Positions 43,201 to 53,703 are shown, numbered from the stretch's first letter. The stretch is DNA of 64,000 nt from Opitutaceae bacterium EW11 (GCA_003054665.1 QAYY01000003.1:124001-188000); one strand, 5' to 3'. The notes: generated by a model not told the origin, from the sequence alone. Translations and numbers: made by a program.

Positions 43201-44355
43201 ATGAACAAACGCCTGCGCATCCTTTTCGTCGACGACGAGCCCAGCGTACTCGCCGGGTTCCAACGCAATTTCCGGAAGATCTTTGAACTGGATACGGCGG
43301 AGAACGCCACCGAGGCGCTGCAGCTGATGCACCGCAACGGGCCGTACGCCGTGCTCGTGGCCGACATGCAGATGCCGGGAATGAACGGCATCGAACTTCT
43401 CACGCGGGCCAAGGAGGTCGCGCCCGACACCGTGCGCCTGATGCTCACCGGCAACGCGGACCAGCAGACCGCGATCGACGCCGTGAACCGCGGACAGATC
43501 TACCAGTTTCTCACCAAGCCGTGCGAGACGCCGGCGCTGCAGGCCGCGCTCGAAAACGCGCTCCGCGAATACGACCGCATCAACACCGAGCGCGAACTCC
43601 TGGAGGGCACGGTCGCCGGCGCGGTGAAAGTGCTGGCCGAGGTGCTCGCCATGATCGAACCCGGATCGTTCGGGCTCGGCCAGAAACTGCGGGATTCCGC
43701 CCGCGTCTTCGGGCAGTGGATGAATCTTCCCTCGACGTGGGAACTCGAGACCGCGGCGGTGCTCCTGCACCTGGGTTACGCGGCGGTGCCGACCGCAGTC
43801 ATCCGGAAACTGGAAAACGAAGTCCCCCTGCTGCCGGACGAACAGGCGGTGATCGATCGCGCGCCGCAGGTCGGCTACGAACTGCTGGCGAAGATCCCCC
43901 GCCTGGAGGGCGTGGCGAAGTCCGTGCTGTATCTGAACAAGCGTTACGACGGGACCGGGTTCCCCGACGACGCGATCGCCCGGGACGCGATACCCTTTGG
44001 AGCGCGCGTGCTCCGCATCCTGCGCGACCGCGCCCTGCTCGAAAACGACGGCGTGGTGAAGGGCAAGGCTCTCGCCGAGATGCAGCGCCGCGCGGGCACC
44101 TACGACCCCCGGCTGCTCGAGAAGTGTTTCCTCTGCTTTCCTGATTTCATGGCGAACGCGATCGAAGCCGGAACCCCGGTTCGGTCGGTGACGGTTTCCG
44201 ATCTCAAGCCGGGCGACGTGCTCGTCTCGGATGTGCGAACCGTGAGCGGCGTCCTCCTCGTGAGCGCGGGAAACCGGCTGGCGGACACCTTGATCAAACG
44301 CCTGAAGAACTACGCCGGCTTCCACGACGTGAAGGAACCGCTCTACGTGCAGTGA
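43201..44355 (+). CDS. Response regulator with degenerate HD-GYP domain
   Basis: This 384-residue protein has a receiver domain at 1-120, with acidic pair D11-D12, phospho-acceptor D55 (ADMQMPG), T83 and K106. The rest follows the HD-GYP layout (c-di-GMP phosphodiesterase) but its metal ligands are gone. The HD pair reads HL (LLHLG), the later His positions read RAPQ and YLNKR, and only DGTGFP of the GYP loop remains. It therefore probably binds rather than cleaves a nucleotide, or acts as a protein-interaction output. A C-terminal beta element (SDLKPGDVLVSDVRTVSG) resembles that seen in other RpfG-like regulators. It lies 19 bases after the histidine kinase, its evident partner. Confidence 0.85.
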   Translation: MNKRLRILFVDDEPSVLAGFQRNFRKIFELDTAENATEALQLMHRNGPYAVLVADMQMPGMNGIELLTRAKEVAPDTVRLMLTGNADQQTAIDAVNRGQIYQFLTKPCETPALQAALENALREYDRINTERELLEGTVAGAVKVLAEVLAMIEPGSFGLGQKLRDSARVFGQWMNLPSTWELETAAVLLHLGYAAVPTAVIRKLENEVPLLPDEQAVIDRAPQVGYELLAKIPRLEGVAKSVLYLNKRYDGTGFPDDAIARDAIPFGARVLRILRDRALLENDGVVKGKALAEMQRRAGTYDPRLLEKCFLCFPDFMANAIEAGTPVRSVTVSDLKPGDVLVSDVRTVSGVLLVSAGNRLADTLIKRLKNYAGFHDVKEPLYVQ

Positions 44356-44372
44356 GCGGCGCGTTTCGGGAC

Positions 44373-44392
44373 GCGGAGGCCGCGGCCTCCGC
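44373..44392. terminator. Perfect GC palindrome between convergent genes
   Basis: GCGGAGGCCG-CGGCCTCCGC is a perfect 10+10 palindrome. It sits 18 bases past the response-regulator stop and 7 bases before the stop of the opposing GNAT gene. It is plausibly a shared transcription-end hairpin, although no T run follows. Confidence 0.5.
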
Positions 44393-44398
44393 CGGTAT

Positions 44399-44692
44399 TC
44401 ACGGCCCCGAGACGAGGTCCTTGTACTCCGGGTTCCGCGCGATGTAGGCGTCGATGTAGCTGCACTGCGGCACGACCTTTTTGCCCCTCGCCCGGGCGGC
44501 GTCGAGCGCGTGACGGGCGAGACGCGCCGCGATGCCCTGGCCGCGCAAGGCATCGGGCACGTAGGTGTGCGTCATGTGCCAGACGTTGCCGTGCTCGACG
44601 TATTCGAGGACGCCGGTGCCGCCGTTTCCCTGGAGCTCGAAACGGGTCGGTTCGGTGCGTTCGGTGATTTCTTTGTCCATGGTGCGAGACAT
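44399..44692 (-). CDS. Small GNAT-like acetyltransferase (YjdJ/COG2388 type)
   Basis: This 97-residue protein is of the compact GNAT group. It has strands FELQGNGGTGVLEYVEHGN and VWHMTHTYVPDALRGQGIA, with the acetyl-CoA loop RGQGIAARL (about 50-58), a following helix and PQCSYIDAYIARNPEYKDL at the end. Members are usually single small proteins of unknown substrate. Alternative starts are 44692 (MSRTMDKE) and 44680 (MDKE). It is separated by only three bases from the zinc-ribbon gene upstream, so the pair is likely one transcript. Confidence 0.8.
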   Translation of the reverse strand: MSRTMDKEITERTEPTRFELQGNGGTGVLEYVEHGNVWHMTHTYVPDALRGQGIAARLARHALDAARARGKKVVPQCSYIDAYIARNPEYKDLVSGP

Positions 44693-44695
44693 GCG

Positions 44696-44920
44696 TCAGG
44701 CGGGCCGGGCGCAGGAGCGCTCGCCGCCGTTTTCGGTCCAGAGATCGTCCTTGCCGAACTCCGGGCAGCACGAGCCTTTTTCGGCATAACAGCGCTCGCA
44801 GAGCACGGTCCCCGCGATTTCGTGCGCGCCGGAAGCGCCGCATTCCGCGCAGATGAGTTCCGCTTGAGGCCCCGGGTTCGCCCGGCTTGCTGAGGGGCGT
44901 ACCGTCTCCGAATTCGTCAT
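44696..44920 (-). CDS. Small zinc-ribbon-like protein
   Basis: This 74-residue protein has the cysteine pairs CAEC (24-27) and CERC (41-44), then a CC pair near 51-52 and one more Cys near the C-terminus (RSCARPA). The spacing fits a zinc ribbon, possibly with a second metal site. The tail is charged (KDDLWTENGGER). No named family is recognised; similar small cysteine-rich proteins can be regulators or chaperone-like. It is co-directional and nearly contiguous with the GNAT gene. Confidence 0.6.
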   Translation of the reverse strand: MTNSETVRPSASRANPGPQAELICAECGASGAHEIAGTVLCERCYAEKGSCCPEFGKDDLWTENGGERSCARPA

Positions 44921-45166
44921 ACTCTTCCTATACGGCAGCGGCGGGGATTTCGCAAACGCGTCGCCATTCAGCGTCCGTTCAAAGCCGGATTACGGGCGCT
45001 TGTTTGCGCGGACTACGGGCAGGGCATTGCCTTTCTCTTCCGACGGGCCGCTGAGTCGGGACGACCCCGGACCGGGCGGCGAGTCTGGACACCGCTGGGC
45101 CCGTCTTTTGACCGCTCGCCAACGACGGCATTTACGGACAGGACGTGAGGCGAGCACCCTGCGACA

Positions 45167-46393
45167 ATGAACGCGCCTGCACAGGTTCGTTTTCATGCTC
45201 TCGACGCCCTGCGCGCCTTCGCGTTGTTGCTGGGCGTCTGTTTTCACGCGGCGATTTCTTTCACGGCGCCGGGAGGCATTTGGGCGGTCGGGACGAGCCC
45301 GCCCGAGACGTTTGCGGCGATCTTCGTCTACTACGTGCACACGTTTCGGATGGAGGTGTTTTTCCTCCTCGCGGGTTTTTTCGCCCGGCTCGTGATCGGA
45401 CGCCGGGGCGTGTGGAGCTTCGCACGCGACCGGACGGTCCGCATCGCGCTCGTGTTTGCCGTCGCGCTTTACCCGATGAAGATCGTGCTCGCGGCGATCT
45501 GGATCACGGGAGGCCGGCTGACGGGGTGGCTCAAACTGCCTCCCGAGGCCGCGGGATTACCCACCTGGAAACTCGCCTTGGGCGCGCAGGGATTGGAGCA
45601 CTGGCCCAACATCAACCTCACGCACCTCTGGTTCCTCTACTACCTCATGTGCATCACGGCGCTGGCGCTCGTGTTCCGCGGACTTGCCACCCGCGTTCTG
45701 GGTTCAGGCCGTCCGTGGGGCGCAAGAGCTGACGGTGCGTTTCGCCGGATCGTCGCCGGCGGTTGGAGTCCGTGGGTACTGGCGCTGTCCGTCTTTCCGC
45801 TCGTGCTCTTGATGAAGGGAACGGACGTCGACACGCCGGACAAAGGCTTCGGGTGGCATGTCCCGGTGCTGGCGCTTTACGCGCTGTTTTTCGCTGTCGG
45901 ATGGATGCTGCAGCGACAACCGGAGCTCGTCGCGGCATTCGGCCGGCGCTGGCCGTTCCTGCTCCTCGCGAGCCTGGCCGTCGGTTGGTTTTCGATCTGG
46001 TGCATCGGGCAGCACTACGCGGGGGCCTCCTGGACCACGTCGCACCGGCACCTGGCGCGCGTGGTGATTGCCGCCGGGACTAGTCTGACCATGTGCCTCG
46101 CGGTAACCGGTTGGCTCGGGCTGTTTGTGCGCTGTTTCGATCGCGCGCGGCCCTGGGTCCGCTACCTGGCCGATTCGGCGTATTGGGTTTATCTCAGCCA
46201 CCTGCCGCTCGTGGTGGCGCTGCAAGTGGCCGTGGCGACGTGGAGCACTCCCTGGTGGGCAAAGTGGATTCTCATCAACCTGATTGCCGCGGCCGTGCTG
46301 TTCCCCAGCTATCATTGGTTCGTGCGACGCACCTGGCTCGGCCTCTGGATCAACGGCCGCCGGATTCCGGCAAACGGCTACCGCGAACCATAG
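45167..46393 (+). CDS. Acyltransferase family membrane protein (OpgC/MdoC-like)
   Basis: This 408-residue protein has about ten transmembrane helices. It opens with the signature RFHALDALRAFALLLGVCFH and continues with MEVFFLLAGFFARLV. A loop with HLWFLYYLMCI lies mid-protein and ADSAYWVYLSHLPLVVAL near the end. These match the acyltransferase-3 branch that includes OpgC, which succinylates periplasmic glucans; the actual acceptor here is unknown. It ends INGRRIPANGYREP. It is divergent from the zinc-ribbon/GNAT pair (246 bases between starts). It is distinct from the acyltransferase at 40009, with a different N-terminus and loop pattern. Confidence 0.8.
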   Translation: MNAPAQVRFHALDALRAFALLLGVCFHAAISFTAPGGIWAVGTSPPETFAAIFVYYVHTFRMEVFFLLAGFFARLVIGRRGVWSFARDRTVRIALVFAVALYPMKIVLAAIWITGGRLTGWLKLPPEAAGLPTWKLALGAQGLEHWPNINLTHLWFLYYLMCITALALVFRGLATRVLGSGRPWGARADGAFRRIVAGGWSPWVLALSVFPLVLLMKGTDVDTPDKGFGWHVPVLALYALFFAVGWMLQRQPELVAAFGRRWPFLLLASLAVGWFSIWCIGQHYAGASWTTSHRHLARVVIAAGTSLTMCLAVTGWLGLFVRCFDRARPWVRYLADSAYWVYLSHLPLVVALQVAVATWSTPWWAKWILINLIAAAVLFPSYHWFVRRTWLGLWINGRRIPANGYREP

Positions 46394-46490
46394 CGACGAG
46401 AGTCTGGCGGACGAGAGACGATGGGACGTATCCGCCGCAGGGAGACGCATGACGGACGCTTGCGGGTGGCGCGGCACGCTTTCCTCCGAT

Positions 46491-46553
46491 GTGGGCGCGA
46501 TGCTCACCGCCGGGAGCGACGTCGCAACCGCCGGGTGGGGGCACCCGGCCCAC
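46491..46553. repeat. Palindromic repeat family A, full copy 10
   Basis: GTGGGCGCGATGCTCACCGC leads to GAGCGACGTCGCAACC and the right arm GGGTGGGGGCACCCGGCCCAC. It lies in the convergent spacer 46394-46618. A B-like fragment (GACGCTTGCGGGTGGCGCGG) precedes it near 46453. Confidence 0.85.
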
Positions 46554-46618
46554 AACAAATCAAGGCACGCCGATGAGCACGTATCCGTCGGCAGGATGCG
46601 TTAGCCGCCCAAACCCGC

Positions 46619-47440
46619 TCACGCGCGGGGCAGAGCGGACGGACCTTCGTCGACCAGATCCTGCAGCGCGTCCAATTCGGGCTTTGGCCGGCTGACCGAG
46701 GCGAGGCTCAGGTAACGCGCGGCATCGGGGCCGACCGGCCCGGCGGGGGCGGCGGCAGCGCCGGAGATCACCGTGAGCGGCGCGGCGTAGTGGACCGTGT
46801 GCAGGTCGAAGAAATGCGGCGTCGCTCCCGGAAGGCGCACGCCCATGCCGTTGGGCCGGGAGACGCAGAGCGTCACCGGCAGGTCATGTTCACCGGGCGG
46901 AAGCTCCCGCGAAACGGCGAGGGGCAGCGAATACACCGCCGCCTGGCCCGGCGCGACGTTCAGCGCGACCTCGTGGACCTGCGGCAGGCCGAGGTGCGGA
47001 TGCGGGCCGATGCGAAAATGCGCGACCCGCTTTCGCGAGGAATAGTTTTCGACAAAACAGAAGAGGCGCGTGGCGCTTCCCGGCGTCACCGTGTCAGGAA
47101 GGAGAAAGACCGCCGGCCCCACGTCGCGGCAGGTGCAGCGGAGATGAAAACCCAGAATGCCCGGGAGAACGGAGTGGGTCTTCGGAAGCTTCTCCCGATA
47201 CTTCAGCCGCTGGACGACATAGCCGCCCGACCAAGCCCCGATTCCGCCGAGCACGATCAGACAAAGCACGGCGAACAGCGTCTCACCCTCGCGCAAGAGG
47301 AGAAGCGCCGTGCCGATCGCCATCAGCAGCGAGGTCAGCGCGATGAATCGCGTGATGGGCCCGCCGCGATGCACGGGTCCGAAGTCCTGCGTGGGATCCT
47401 CCGGGACTGCGGAGAGGGCGGCGTCGGAAGACGGTTTCAT
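46619..47440 (-). CDS. Hypothetical membrane-anchored protein
   Basis: This 273-residue protein has two hydrophobic helices near the N-terminus (about 29-48 and 53-72) and a large beta-rich soluble domain (about 90-250), with one Cys-x-Cys (LRCTCRDVG) and many prolines. That domain looks like an immunoglobulin-type sandwich. The family is not recognised. It is the last gene of the minus-strand run that begins with the RND adaptor. Only three bases separate it from the preceding gene, so it may be an accessory of the pump or merely co-transcribed. Confidence 0.55.
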   Translation of the reverse strand: MKPSSDAALSAVPEDPTQDFGPVHRGGPITRFIALTSLLMAIGTALLLLREGETLFAVLCLIVLGGIGAWSGGYVVQRLKYREKLPKTHSVLPGILGFHLRCTCRDVGPAVFLLPDTVTPGSATRLFCFVENYSSRKRVAHFRIGPHPHLGLPQVHEVALNVAPGQAAVYSLPLAVSRELPPGEHDLPVTLCVSRPNGMGVRLPGATPHFFDLHTVHYAAPLTVISGAAAAPAGPVGPDAARYLSLASVSRPKPELDALQDLVDEGPSALPRA

Positions 47441-47443
47441 GGC

Positions 47444-47878
47444 TCAGAGCGGCGTGCGGCGCCGGTAGCTGACCGCAACGGCCTGGATCAGGCCGAGGAG
47501 GATGATCGCCTTGAACGTGGCGCCCGAGACGAGTTGCTGGGGATCCAGCGAGGCGAGCACGCCCTGCAGCGCGAGGTACACGAGCAGCGCGGCGACGGCG
47601 GATCGGAACGGCGCGAGGTGGGCGCGCCACCAGAAGGCGACCAGCACGAGGCCCGTGAGAAGATTGATCCCGACGTTTACCGCGGGGTGAAGGTGCTGGT
47701 TCAGCGAAGGCGAGTGCAGGCGCCAGACGTGGATCCAGAGAAAAACCGGATACACCGTCGCCAGCACGTGGACGCCTGCGCTGATCACGATCCAGTCGCG
47801 GCCCGAGAGCAGCTCGTGCTCATGGACCGCTCTCAGTTGAGCCGCCCTGAGCTGCTGGAAGACATTCGGAGAGATCAT
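47444..47878 (-). CDS. Hypothetical four-helix membrane protein
   Basis: This 144-residue protein has hydrophobic helices at about 27-50, 66-85, 90-108 and 117-138. The first part reads RDWIVISAGVHVLATVYPVFLW, and several histidines sit in or near the membrane (HVWRLHSPSLNQHLHP). No named family is recognised. It lies 33 bases downstream of the outer-membrane channel gene and is translationally near-coupled to the following gene. Confidence 0.55.
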   Translation of the reverse strand: MISPNVFQQLRAAQLRAVHEHELLSGRDWIVISAGVHVLATVYPVFLWIHVWRLHSPSLNQHLHPAVNVGINLLTGLVLVAFWWRAHLAPFRSAVAALLVYLALQGVLASLDPQQLVSGATFKAIILLGLIQAVAVSYRRRTPL

Positions 47879-47911
47879 GGCTTCGGCGGGAAACCGGTGC
47901 GGCCGGCCCCG

Positions 47912-49342
47912 TCAATGGCGGATCGTAGCGGGCTGCGCGGAATCTTGCCAGCCTCCACCGAGCGCGGCGTAGAGCGACACGAGGTTGCCGAGCCGCGCGA
48001 GCCGGGCGTCGATCAGCGACTGTTGCGCGCTGAAGAGCTCCTGCTGCGCCAGCAGCACCGTGAGGTAGCTGTCGACGCCGCCTTCATATCGCTGATTGGA
48101 CAACTCGTACCGGCGGCGTGCCGCGGTGACGCGGGCTTCCTGGGCGGCGATCTGCGTGCCGATCGAGGCGCGCGTGGCCAGGTTGTCCGCCACTTCGCGG
48201 AACGCGGACTGGATCGCTCGTTCGTACGTCGCCACCTGGATACGCTGCTCGACCTTGGCGACCTCGAGCTGCGCCTTGTTCCGCCCCGCGGCGAAGATCG
48301 GCAGCGTGACCGTCGGCGCGAAATTCCACGAACCCTGTCCGCTGTCGAACAGGTGGGAGAGATCGGCGCTGGCCGAGCCGTCGAACGCGGTGAGCTTGAT
48401 CGAGGGGAAAAACGCCGCGCGGGCGATGCCGATGTTGGCGTTGGCCGCCTGGAGCGAGTGCTCGGCGCCGCGGATGTCGGGGCGCCGCGCGAGCAGCTCC
48501 GACGGAAGTCCTGCCGGCAGATCCTCGATCAGTTTCTGCGTCGCGAGCGTCCCCGGCGCGGGAAGATCGGACGGGAAGGCCGAGCCGACGAGGAGGTCGA
48601 GCGCGTTCTGCGCCTGCTGGCGCGCGAGTTCGAGCGCGGCGACGTTGGCGCGGTAGGTTTCCCGCTGCGCCTCGGACGTGCGGAGGTCCAGTTCGGAGCT
48701 GACGCCGGCCTCGAAGGTCTGGCGGTTCAGGTCGTACGAGCGTTCCGCGGCGGCGAGCGTCTGTCGGGCCAATTCGAGCCGTTCGGCCGTGGCGATCAGC
48801 GTGAAGTACTGGCGGGCCACCGCGGAGATCAGACTCAGCCGCGCGCTGAGGCGCGCCTCGTCGGTCGCGAGGTACTGCTGGAGCACCTGCTCGCGGAGGC
48901 TCGCGATGCGTCCGAAGAAATCCACCTCGTACGAGGGAAGCTCGAGGCCGACGCTGTAGCTGCTGGTGACGAGCGAATGCCCGGAGTTGTTGAGGTCTCC
49001 CGGCGTGCGCTGCCGGCGGCCGGTGCCCGTCGCGTTGAGGCTGGGGATGAGGGCCGTGCGCTGGATGTTGTAGAGGGCGCGGACGCGGTCGACGTTGAGC
49101 GCGGCGATGCGGAGGTCACGGTTGTTTTCCAGCGCGAGCTGGATCAGGCGCTGCAGGCGCGCGTCGTTGAAAAACTCGCGCCACGGCACGTCGGCCGGGG
49201 CCTGGGACGCGGCGCGGCCCTGCGTATCGGAAACCGGATACGCGTTGGGCACCGGCAGGGCGGGACGGTGATAGCGCGGCGCCAGGGAGCACCCCGCGAG
49301 GAGCGCAGCGCCGAGGATGGACAAGGCGTTACGGTTACGCAT
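47912..49342 (-). CDS. Outer-membrane efflux channel lipoprotein (OprM/NodT family)
   Basis: This 476-residue protein has a lipoprotein signal with lipobox LLAGC (Cys18) and the family start [14 protein letters not shown]. Two outer-membrane-factor repeats follow: [23 protein letters not shown] and [22 protein letters not shown]. They form the trimeric beta-barrel plus alpha-tunnel of TolC-like channels. It ends with [11 protein letters not shown]. It completes a tripartite pump with the adjacent adaptor and permease, and its start overlaps the permease stop by eight bases. It could also serve the MdtABC-type pump, which has no channel gene of its own. Confidence 0.92.
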   Translation of the reverse strand: MRNRNALSILGAALLAGCSLAPRYHRPALPVPNAYPVSDTQGRAASQAPADVPWREFFNDARLQRLIQLALENNRDLRIAALNVDRVRALYNIQRTALIPSLNATGTGRRQRTPGDLNNSGHSLVTSSYSVGLELPSYEVDFFGRIASLREQVLQQYLATDEARLSARLSLISAVARQYFTLIATAERLELARQTLAAAERSYDLNRQTFEAGVSSELDLRTSEAQRETYRANVAALELARQQAQNALDLLVGSAFPSDLPAPGTLATQKLIEDLPAGLPSELLARRPDIRGAEHSLQAANANIGIARAAFFPSIKLTAFDGSASADLSHLFDSGQGSWNFAPTVTLPIFAAGRNKAQLEVAKVEQRIQVATYERAIQSAFREVADNLATRASIGTQIAAQEARVTAARRRYELSNQRYEGGVDSYLTVLLAQQELFSAQQSLIDARLARLGNLVSLYAALGGGWQDSAQPATIRH

Positions 49343-52300
49343 GGCGGGAACCCTCCGAAGGTTTGCCCTGCGGTTTGACGCGGAAGAGCTGCAGCACGAG
49401 GACGAAGAAGAGCGGCACGAAGAAGATTCCGAGCGCGGTCGCGGTGACCGTGCCGCCGAGAACGCCCGTGCCGATGGCGTTCTGGCTGCCGGAGCCGGCG
49501 CCCGAGGCGAGCGCGAGCGGAAGCACGCCCAGGCCGAAAGCCATGGACGTCATGAGAATCGGCCGGAGGCGCTGCCGGGCGGCGAGCGCCGCGGCGTCGA
49601 TCAGGCTCATGCCGCGGTCGAAACCCTCCTTCGCGAATTCCACGATGAGGATGGCGTTCTTGGCGGACAGGCCGACGATCGTCAGGAGGCCGACCTGGAA
49701 ATAAACGTCGTTGGGCAGTCCGCGCATCCAGGTGGCGAGCAGGGTGCCGGCGACGCCGAGCGGGACGACCAGGAGCACCGCGGCGGGAATCGCCCAGCTC
49801 TCGTACAGGGCCGCGAGGCAGAGAAACACGATCAGGAGCGAGATCGTGTAGAGCGCCGGGCCCTGCGAGCCGGAAAGGCGTTCTTCATAGGAGAGGCCGG
49901 CCCACTGGATGCCGATGCCTTTGGGAAGCTTGGTGGCGAGTTCGCTGATCACGTCCATCGCCTGGCCCGTGCTGCCGCCCGGGCCGGGTTCGCCCTGAAT
50001 CGAGACCGACGGCACGCCGTTGAACCGTTCGAGCTTCGGAGAGCCGCGCGTCCACCGTGCGGTGGCGAAACTGGAGAACGGCACCATTTCGCCGACGTTG
50101 TTGCGCACGTACCAGCGGTTGAAGTCCTCCGGCAGCATGCGGAACGGAGCATCGGCCTGGACATAAACCTTCTTCACGCGGCCCCGGTCGATGAAGTCGT
50201 TGACGTACGACGAACCCCACGCCGCGGAGATCGTGTTGTTGACGTCGGCGAGCGAGACGCCGAGCGCGGAGGCTTTTTCCTCGTCGACATCGAGTTTGAA
50301 CTGCGGCGTGTCCTCGAGGCCGTTGGGCCGGACATTGCGGAGGCGCTTGTCGGCGGCGGCCATGCCGAGCAGCTGGTTGCGAGCGGCCATCAGAGCGTCG
50401 TGTCCCAGCGAGGCGTTATCCGTCAGGCGGAAATCGAAGCCGCTCGCCGTGCCGAGTTCGAGCACCGCGGGGGGAGTGAAGGCAAACGCGAAGGCGTCCT
50501 TGAACCGGCCGAACTTCGCCAGCGCTCGCGACTGGATCGCGAAGACCTTCTGGTCGGACCGCTTGCGTTCGTCCCAATCCTTCAGGCGGATGAAGGCGAA
50601 GGCCTGGTTCTGCCCGAACCCGGAGAAGCTGAAGCCGGCGACGCCGAACATGCCCTCCACGTTCTCCTTCTCGTCCACGAGGAAGTGCTGCTCCATTCGG
50701 TGCAGGACCTCCTTCGTCTGCTCCATCGTCGATCCCGGCGGAAGCTGCGCCTGGGCGAACATGATGCCCTGGTCCTCCTGCGGAAGGAATCCCGTGGGCG
50801 TGCGCTTGAACAAAAACACCAAGCCGGCGCCGATCAGCCCGTACACGATCAGGCCGCGGAGTTTCCGCGTCGCGAGGCTGCGCACGCCGTTGGAATAACG
50901 GTTGGCGCTGCGATCGAACGTGCGGTTGAACCAGCCGAAAAAGCCCCGCCGCTCATGGTGAACGCCGGGCTCGACGGGCTTGAGCATCGTCGCGCAGAGC
51001 GCGGGCGAGAGCACGATCGCCACGAGCACGGAGAGCGCCATGGCCGAGACGATCGTGATGGAAAACTGGCGGTAGATCACGCCGGTGGAGCCGCCGAAAA
51101 ACGCCATCGGCACGAACACGGCCGAAAGCACGAGCGCGATGCCGACGAGCGCGCCGGTGATCTGGTCCATCGACTTTTTTGTCGCTTCCTTGGGGGACAG
51201 GCCTTCCTCGGCCATCACGCGCTCCACGTTTTCCACCACCACGATGGCGTCGTCGACCAGCAGGCCGATCGCGAGCACCACGCCGAAGAGGGTGAGGGTG
51301 TTGATCGAGAACCCGGCTGCGGCCATCACGCCGAACGTGCCGAGCAGCACCACCGGCACGGCGATCGTCGGGATCAGCGTCGCGCGGAGGTTCTGCAGAA
51401 AGAGGTACATGACGATGAAGACGAGCACGATCGCCTCCACCAGCGTCTTCACCACCTCCTCGACGGAGAGCCGCACGAACGGCGTCGTGTCGAGCGGATA
51501 CACGACTTCGAGGCCCGGCGGGAAAAACGGCTTGAGCTCGTCCACCCGGGCGCGGATCGCGGCCACGGTCTCGAGCGCGTTGGCGCCCGTGGCGGGGCGG
51601 ATCGCCATGCCGGAGGAGGGCTGACCGCTGTAGCGGGAGATACGATCGTAGCTTTCGGCTCCGAGCTCCACGCGGGCGACGTCGCCCAGGCGGATCTGCG
51701 ATCCGTCGGGATTCACCCGGATGAGGATCTCCTGGAATTCCTCCGGGGTCTGCAGGCGCGTCTGCGACGTGACGGTCGCGTTCAGCCGCTGGCCGGGAAC
51801 GGCCGGATTGCCGCCGAGTTGGCCGGCCGACACCTGCACGTTCTGCGAGCGGATCGCGGCGACGATGTCCGAAGGCATCAGCCGGAAATTGTTCAGCTTG
51901 TCCGCATCGAGCCAGATGCGCATCGAGTGCTGCGAGCCGAAGGTCTGGAGTTCGCCGACGCCGGGGACGCGGCTGATCGGATCCTGCACCTGGCTGATGA
52001 CGAAGTCGGCGATGTCGTCCGCGTTCATGCTGCCGTCGCGGGAAACAAAACCGAGCACGAGGAGGAAGTTGCGCACCGACTTGGTCACGCGCACGCCGAG
52101 CTGCTGCACTTCCTGGGGAAGGAGCGGCATGGCGAGCGAGAGTTTGTTCTGCACCTGCACCTGCGCGATGTCGGGATTGGTGCCGCCTTCGAACGTCAGC
52201 GTCACGGTCGCGTTGCCGGCGGAATCGCTGGACGACTCCATGTAGCGCAGATGGTCGAGTCCGCTCATGCGCTGCTCGATCACCTGGGTGACGGTGTCCT

Positions 52301-52472
52301 CGAGCGTTCTAGCCGAGGCGCCGGGATAATTGGCCGAGATCGAAATCTGCGGGGGTGCGATGCTGGGATACTGCGCGACGGGCAGCGAGCGGATGGAGAG
52401 CGCGCCCGCCACCATGATGATGATCGCGATCACCCAGGCAAAAACGGGACGGTCGATGAAAAAACGGGCCAT
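49335..52472 (-). CDS. RND efflux permease, AcrB/MexB type
   Basis: This 1045-residue HAE1-class proton/drug antiporter begins [17 protein letters not shown] and continues with [16 protein letters not shown]. The TM4 proton-relay pair is in [14 protein letters not shown] (about 406). Further blocks include [23 protein letters not shown] and [14 protein letters not shown] near the end. AcrB-type pumps form homotrimers with broad substrate range (many antibiotics, dyes, detergents). It lies 34 bases after the adaptor gene and overlaps the channel gene by eight bases, so the three are one operon. Confidence 0.93.
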   Translation of the reverse strand: MARFFIDRPVFAWVIAIIIMVAGALSIRSLPVAQYPSIAPPQISISANYPGASARTLEDTVTQVIEQRMSGLDHLRYMESSSDSAGNATVTLTFEGGTNPDIAQVQVQNKLSLAMPLLPQEVQQLGVRVTKSVRNFLLVLGFVSRDGSMNADDIADFVISQVQDPISRVPGVGELQTFGSQHSMRIWLDADKLNNFRLMPSDIVAAIRSQNVQVSAGQLGGNPAVPGQRLNATVTSQTRLQTPEEFQEILIRVNPDGSQIRLGDVARVELGAESYDRISRYSGQPSSGMAIRPATGANALETVAAIRARVDELKPFFPPGLEVVYPLDTTPFVRLSVEEVVKTLVEAIVLVFIVMYLFLQNLRATLIPTIAVPVVLLGTFGVMAAAGFSINTLTLFGVVLAIGLLVDDAIVVVENVERVMAEEGLSPKEATKKSMDQITGALVGIALVLSAVFVPMAFFGGSTGVIYRQFSITIVSAMALSVLVAIVLSPALCATMLKPVEPGVHHERRGFFGWFNRTFDRSANRYSNGVRSLATRKLRGLIVYGLIGAGLVFLFKRTPTGFLPQEDQGIMFAQAQLPPGSTMEQTKEVLHRMEQHFLVDEKENVEGMFGVAGFSFSGFGQNQAFAFIRLKDWDERKRSDQKVFAIQSRALAKFGRFKDAFAFAFTPPAVLELGTASGFDFRLTDNASLGHDALMAARNQLLGMAAADKRLRNVRPNGLEDTPQFKLDVDEEKASALGVSLADVNNTISAAWGSSYVNDFIDRGRVKKVYVQADAPFRMLPEDFNRWYVRNNVGEMVPFSSFATARWTRGSPKLERFNGVPSVSIQGEPGPGGSTGQAMDVISELATKLPKGIGIQWAGLSYEERLSGSQGPALYTISLLIVFLCLAALYESWAIPAAVLLVVPLGVAGTLLATWMRGLPNDVYFQVGLLTIVGLSAKNAILIVEFAKEGFDRGMSLIDAAALAARQRLRPILMTSMAFGLGVLPLALASGAGSGSQNAIGTGVLGGTVTATALGIFFVPLFFVLVLQLFRVKPQGKPSEGSRHA

Positions 52473-52506
52473 GGAAGGATCCTCCGAGACTGGACGGCGG
52501 CGCGGC

Positions 52507-53703
52507 TCAGCGAGCCGGCTGGGTTTGAGCCTGGGGAGCGGCCTGGGTGACGGGAGCGGCGGCGGGAACCGGTTTCACCGGCATACCCGGACGGATACGC
52601 TGGAGATTGTCGACGATGAGCCGGTCGCCGGGCTTGAGCCCGCCGTTGACCACCCAGCGGTTGCCCACGGTCCGCGACGTATCCAGAACGCGGACTTCAA
52701 CCTTGTCCTCGGCGCCGACGACGAGCGCGATGGCCTGGCCCTGGGCGTTCCGGCTGACGAACGACTGCGGCACCAGGATGGCGTTGGGATCGGTGCCCTC
52801 GTCGAGGCGGGCGCGGACGAACATGCCCGGCAGGAGGTCGTGGTCGGGATTGGGGACCGTGCCGCGAAGCGTGACGGTGCCCGTGCCGGGATTCACGGTG
52901 ACGTCGGAGAACTGGAGCGAGCCGGTCTGCTTGTAGACGTCGCCGGTGCCGAGGACGACCGTGAGCTTCGCGTTGCCGTCGCCGGCACGCTGCAGGCGGC
53001 CGGACGCGAGGGACTGCTTCAGGCGGAGCACCTGTTCCGCAGACTGGCTGAGATCGACGTAAAGCGGGTCGAGCTGCTGCACGGTCGCGAGCAGGGTGGC
53101 GGCGCCTTGCTGCACGTAGGCGCCCTCGGTCACCGCGGCGCGGCCGATGCGACCGCCGATCGGGGAGGTCACACGCGTGTAGCCGAGATTGATCTCGGCG
53201 GTGCGCACCGCGGCCTGGCCGGCGGCGACGTCGGCGCGGAGCGAGAGCTGCTTCGAAACCGCGTCGTCGTAGGTCTGCTTGGCGACGGCGTTGGTTTCGA
53301 CCAGGCCCTTGAAGCGCTCCACCTGGGCTTCGGCGGAGGCGAGGCTGGCTTCGGCTCGCGCCAGAGTGGCGCGAGCGCTGTCCAAGGCTGCCTGATACGG
53401 CGCCGGATCGATTTCGAAGAGGACCTGGCCCTCCTCCACGTCCGTGCCCTCGGTGAAGAGCCGTTTCTGGACGATGCCGCTGATCCGGGCCCGGACCTCG
53501 GCGACACGGAAGGCCGAGAGGCGTCCGGGCAGTTCCTGGGAGAGCGTGACCGGCTCGGTTTTGAGCGTCGTCACAGAAACCTCGAGAACTTGCGGCGCAG
53601 CGGCGGCAGTCTTGTTGTCCTTCGAGCAACCGGAGGCGAAGAGCGCGAGGCCGGCTGCGGAAGCGGCGATGAGGGCATGGAGCCGAAAGGAACGGCAGGT
53701 CAT
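52507..53703 (-). CDS. RND periplasmic adaptor lipoprotein, AcrA/MexA type
   Basis: This 398-residue membrane-fusion protein has a lipoprotein signal (LFASGC, Cys26). The AcrA pattern follows: [18 protein letters not shown], then [20 protein letters not shown] and [12 protein letters not shown] coiled-coil hairpin spans about 105-175, and then come [18 protein letters not shown] and the barrel and C-terminal domains. The tail is rich in Ala, Gln and Pro. The start at 53703 (MTCRSFRL) is the first Met before the lipobox; the open frame runs far upstream but through the divergent regulatory region. It is first in the tripartite operon, opposite a LysR regulator. Confidence 0.92.
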   Translation of the reverse strand: MTCRSFRLHALIAASAAGLALFASGCSKDNKTAAAAPQVLEVSVTTLKTEPVTLSQELPGRLSAFRVAEVRARISGIVQKRLFTEGTDVEEGQVLFEIDPAPYQAALDSARATLARAEASLASAEAQVERFKGLVETNAVAKQTYDDAVSKQLSLRADVAAGQAAVRTAEINLGYTRVTSPIGGRIGRAAVTEGAYVQQGAATLLATVQQLDPLYVDLSQSAEQVLRLKQSLASGRLQRAGDGNAKLTVVLGTGDVYKQTGSLQFSDVTVNPGTGTVTLRGTVPNPDHDLLPGMFVRARLDEGTDPNAILVPQSFVSRNAQGQAIALVVGAEDKVEVRVLDTSRTVGNRWVVNGGLKPGDRLIVDNLQRIRPGMPVKPVPAAAPVTQAAPQAQTQPAR

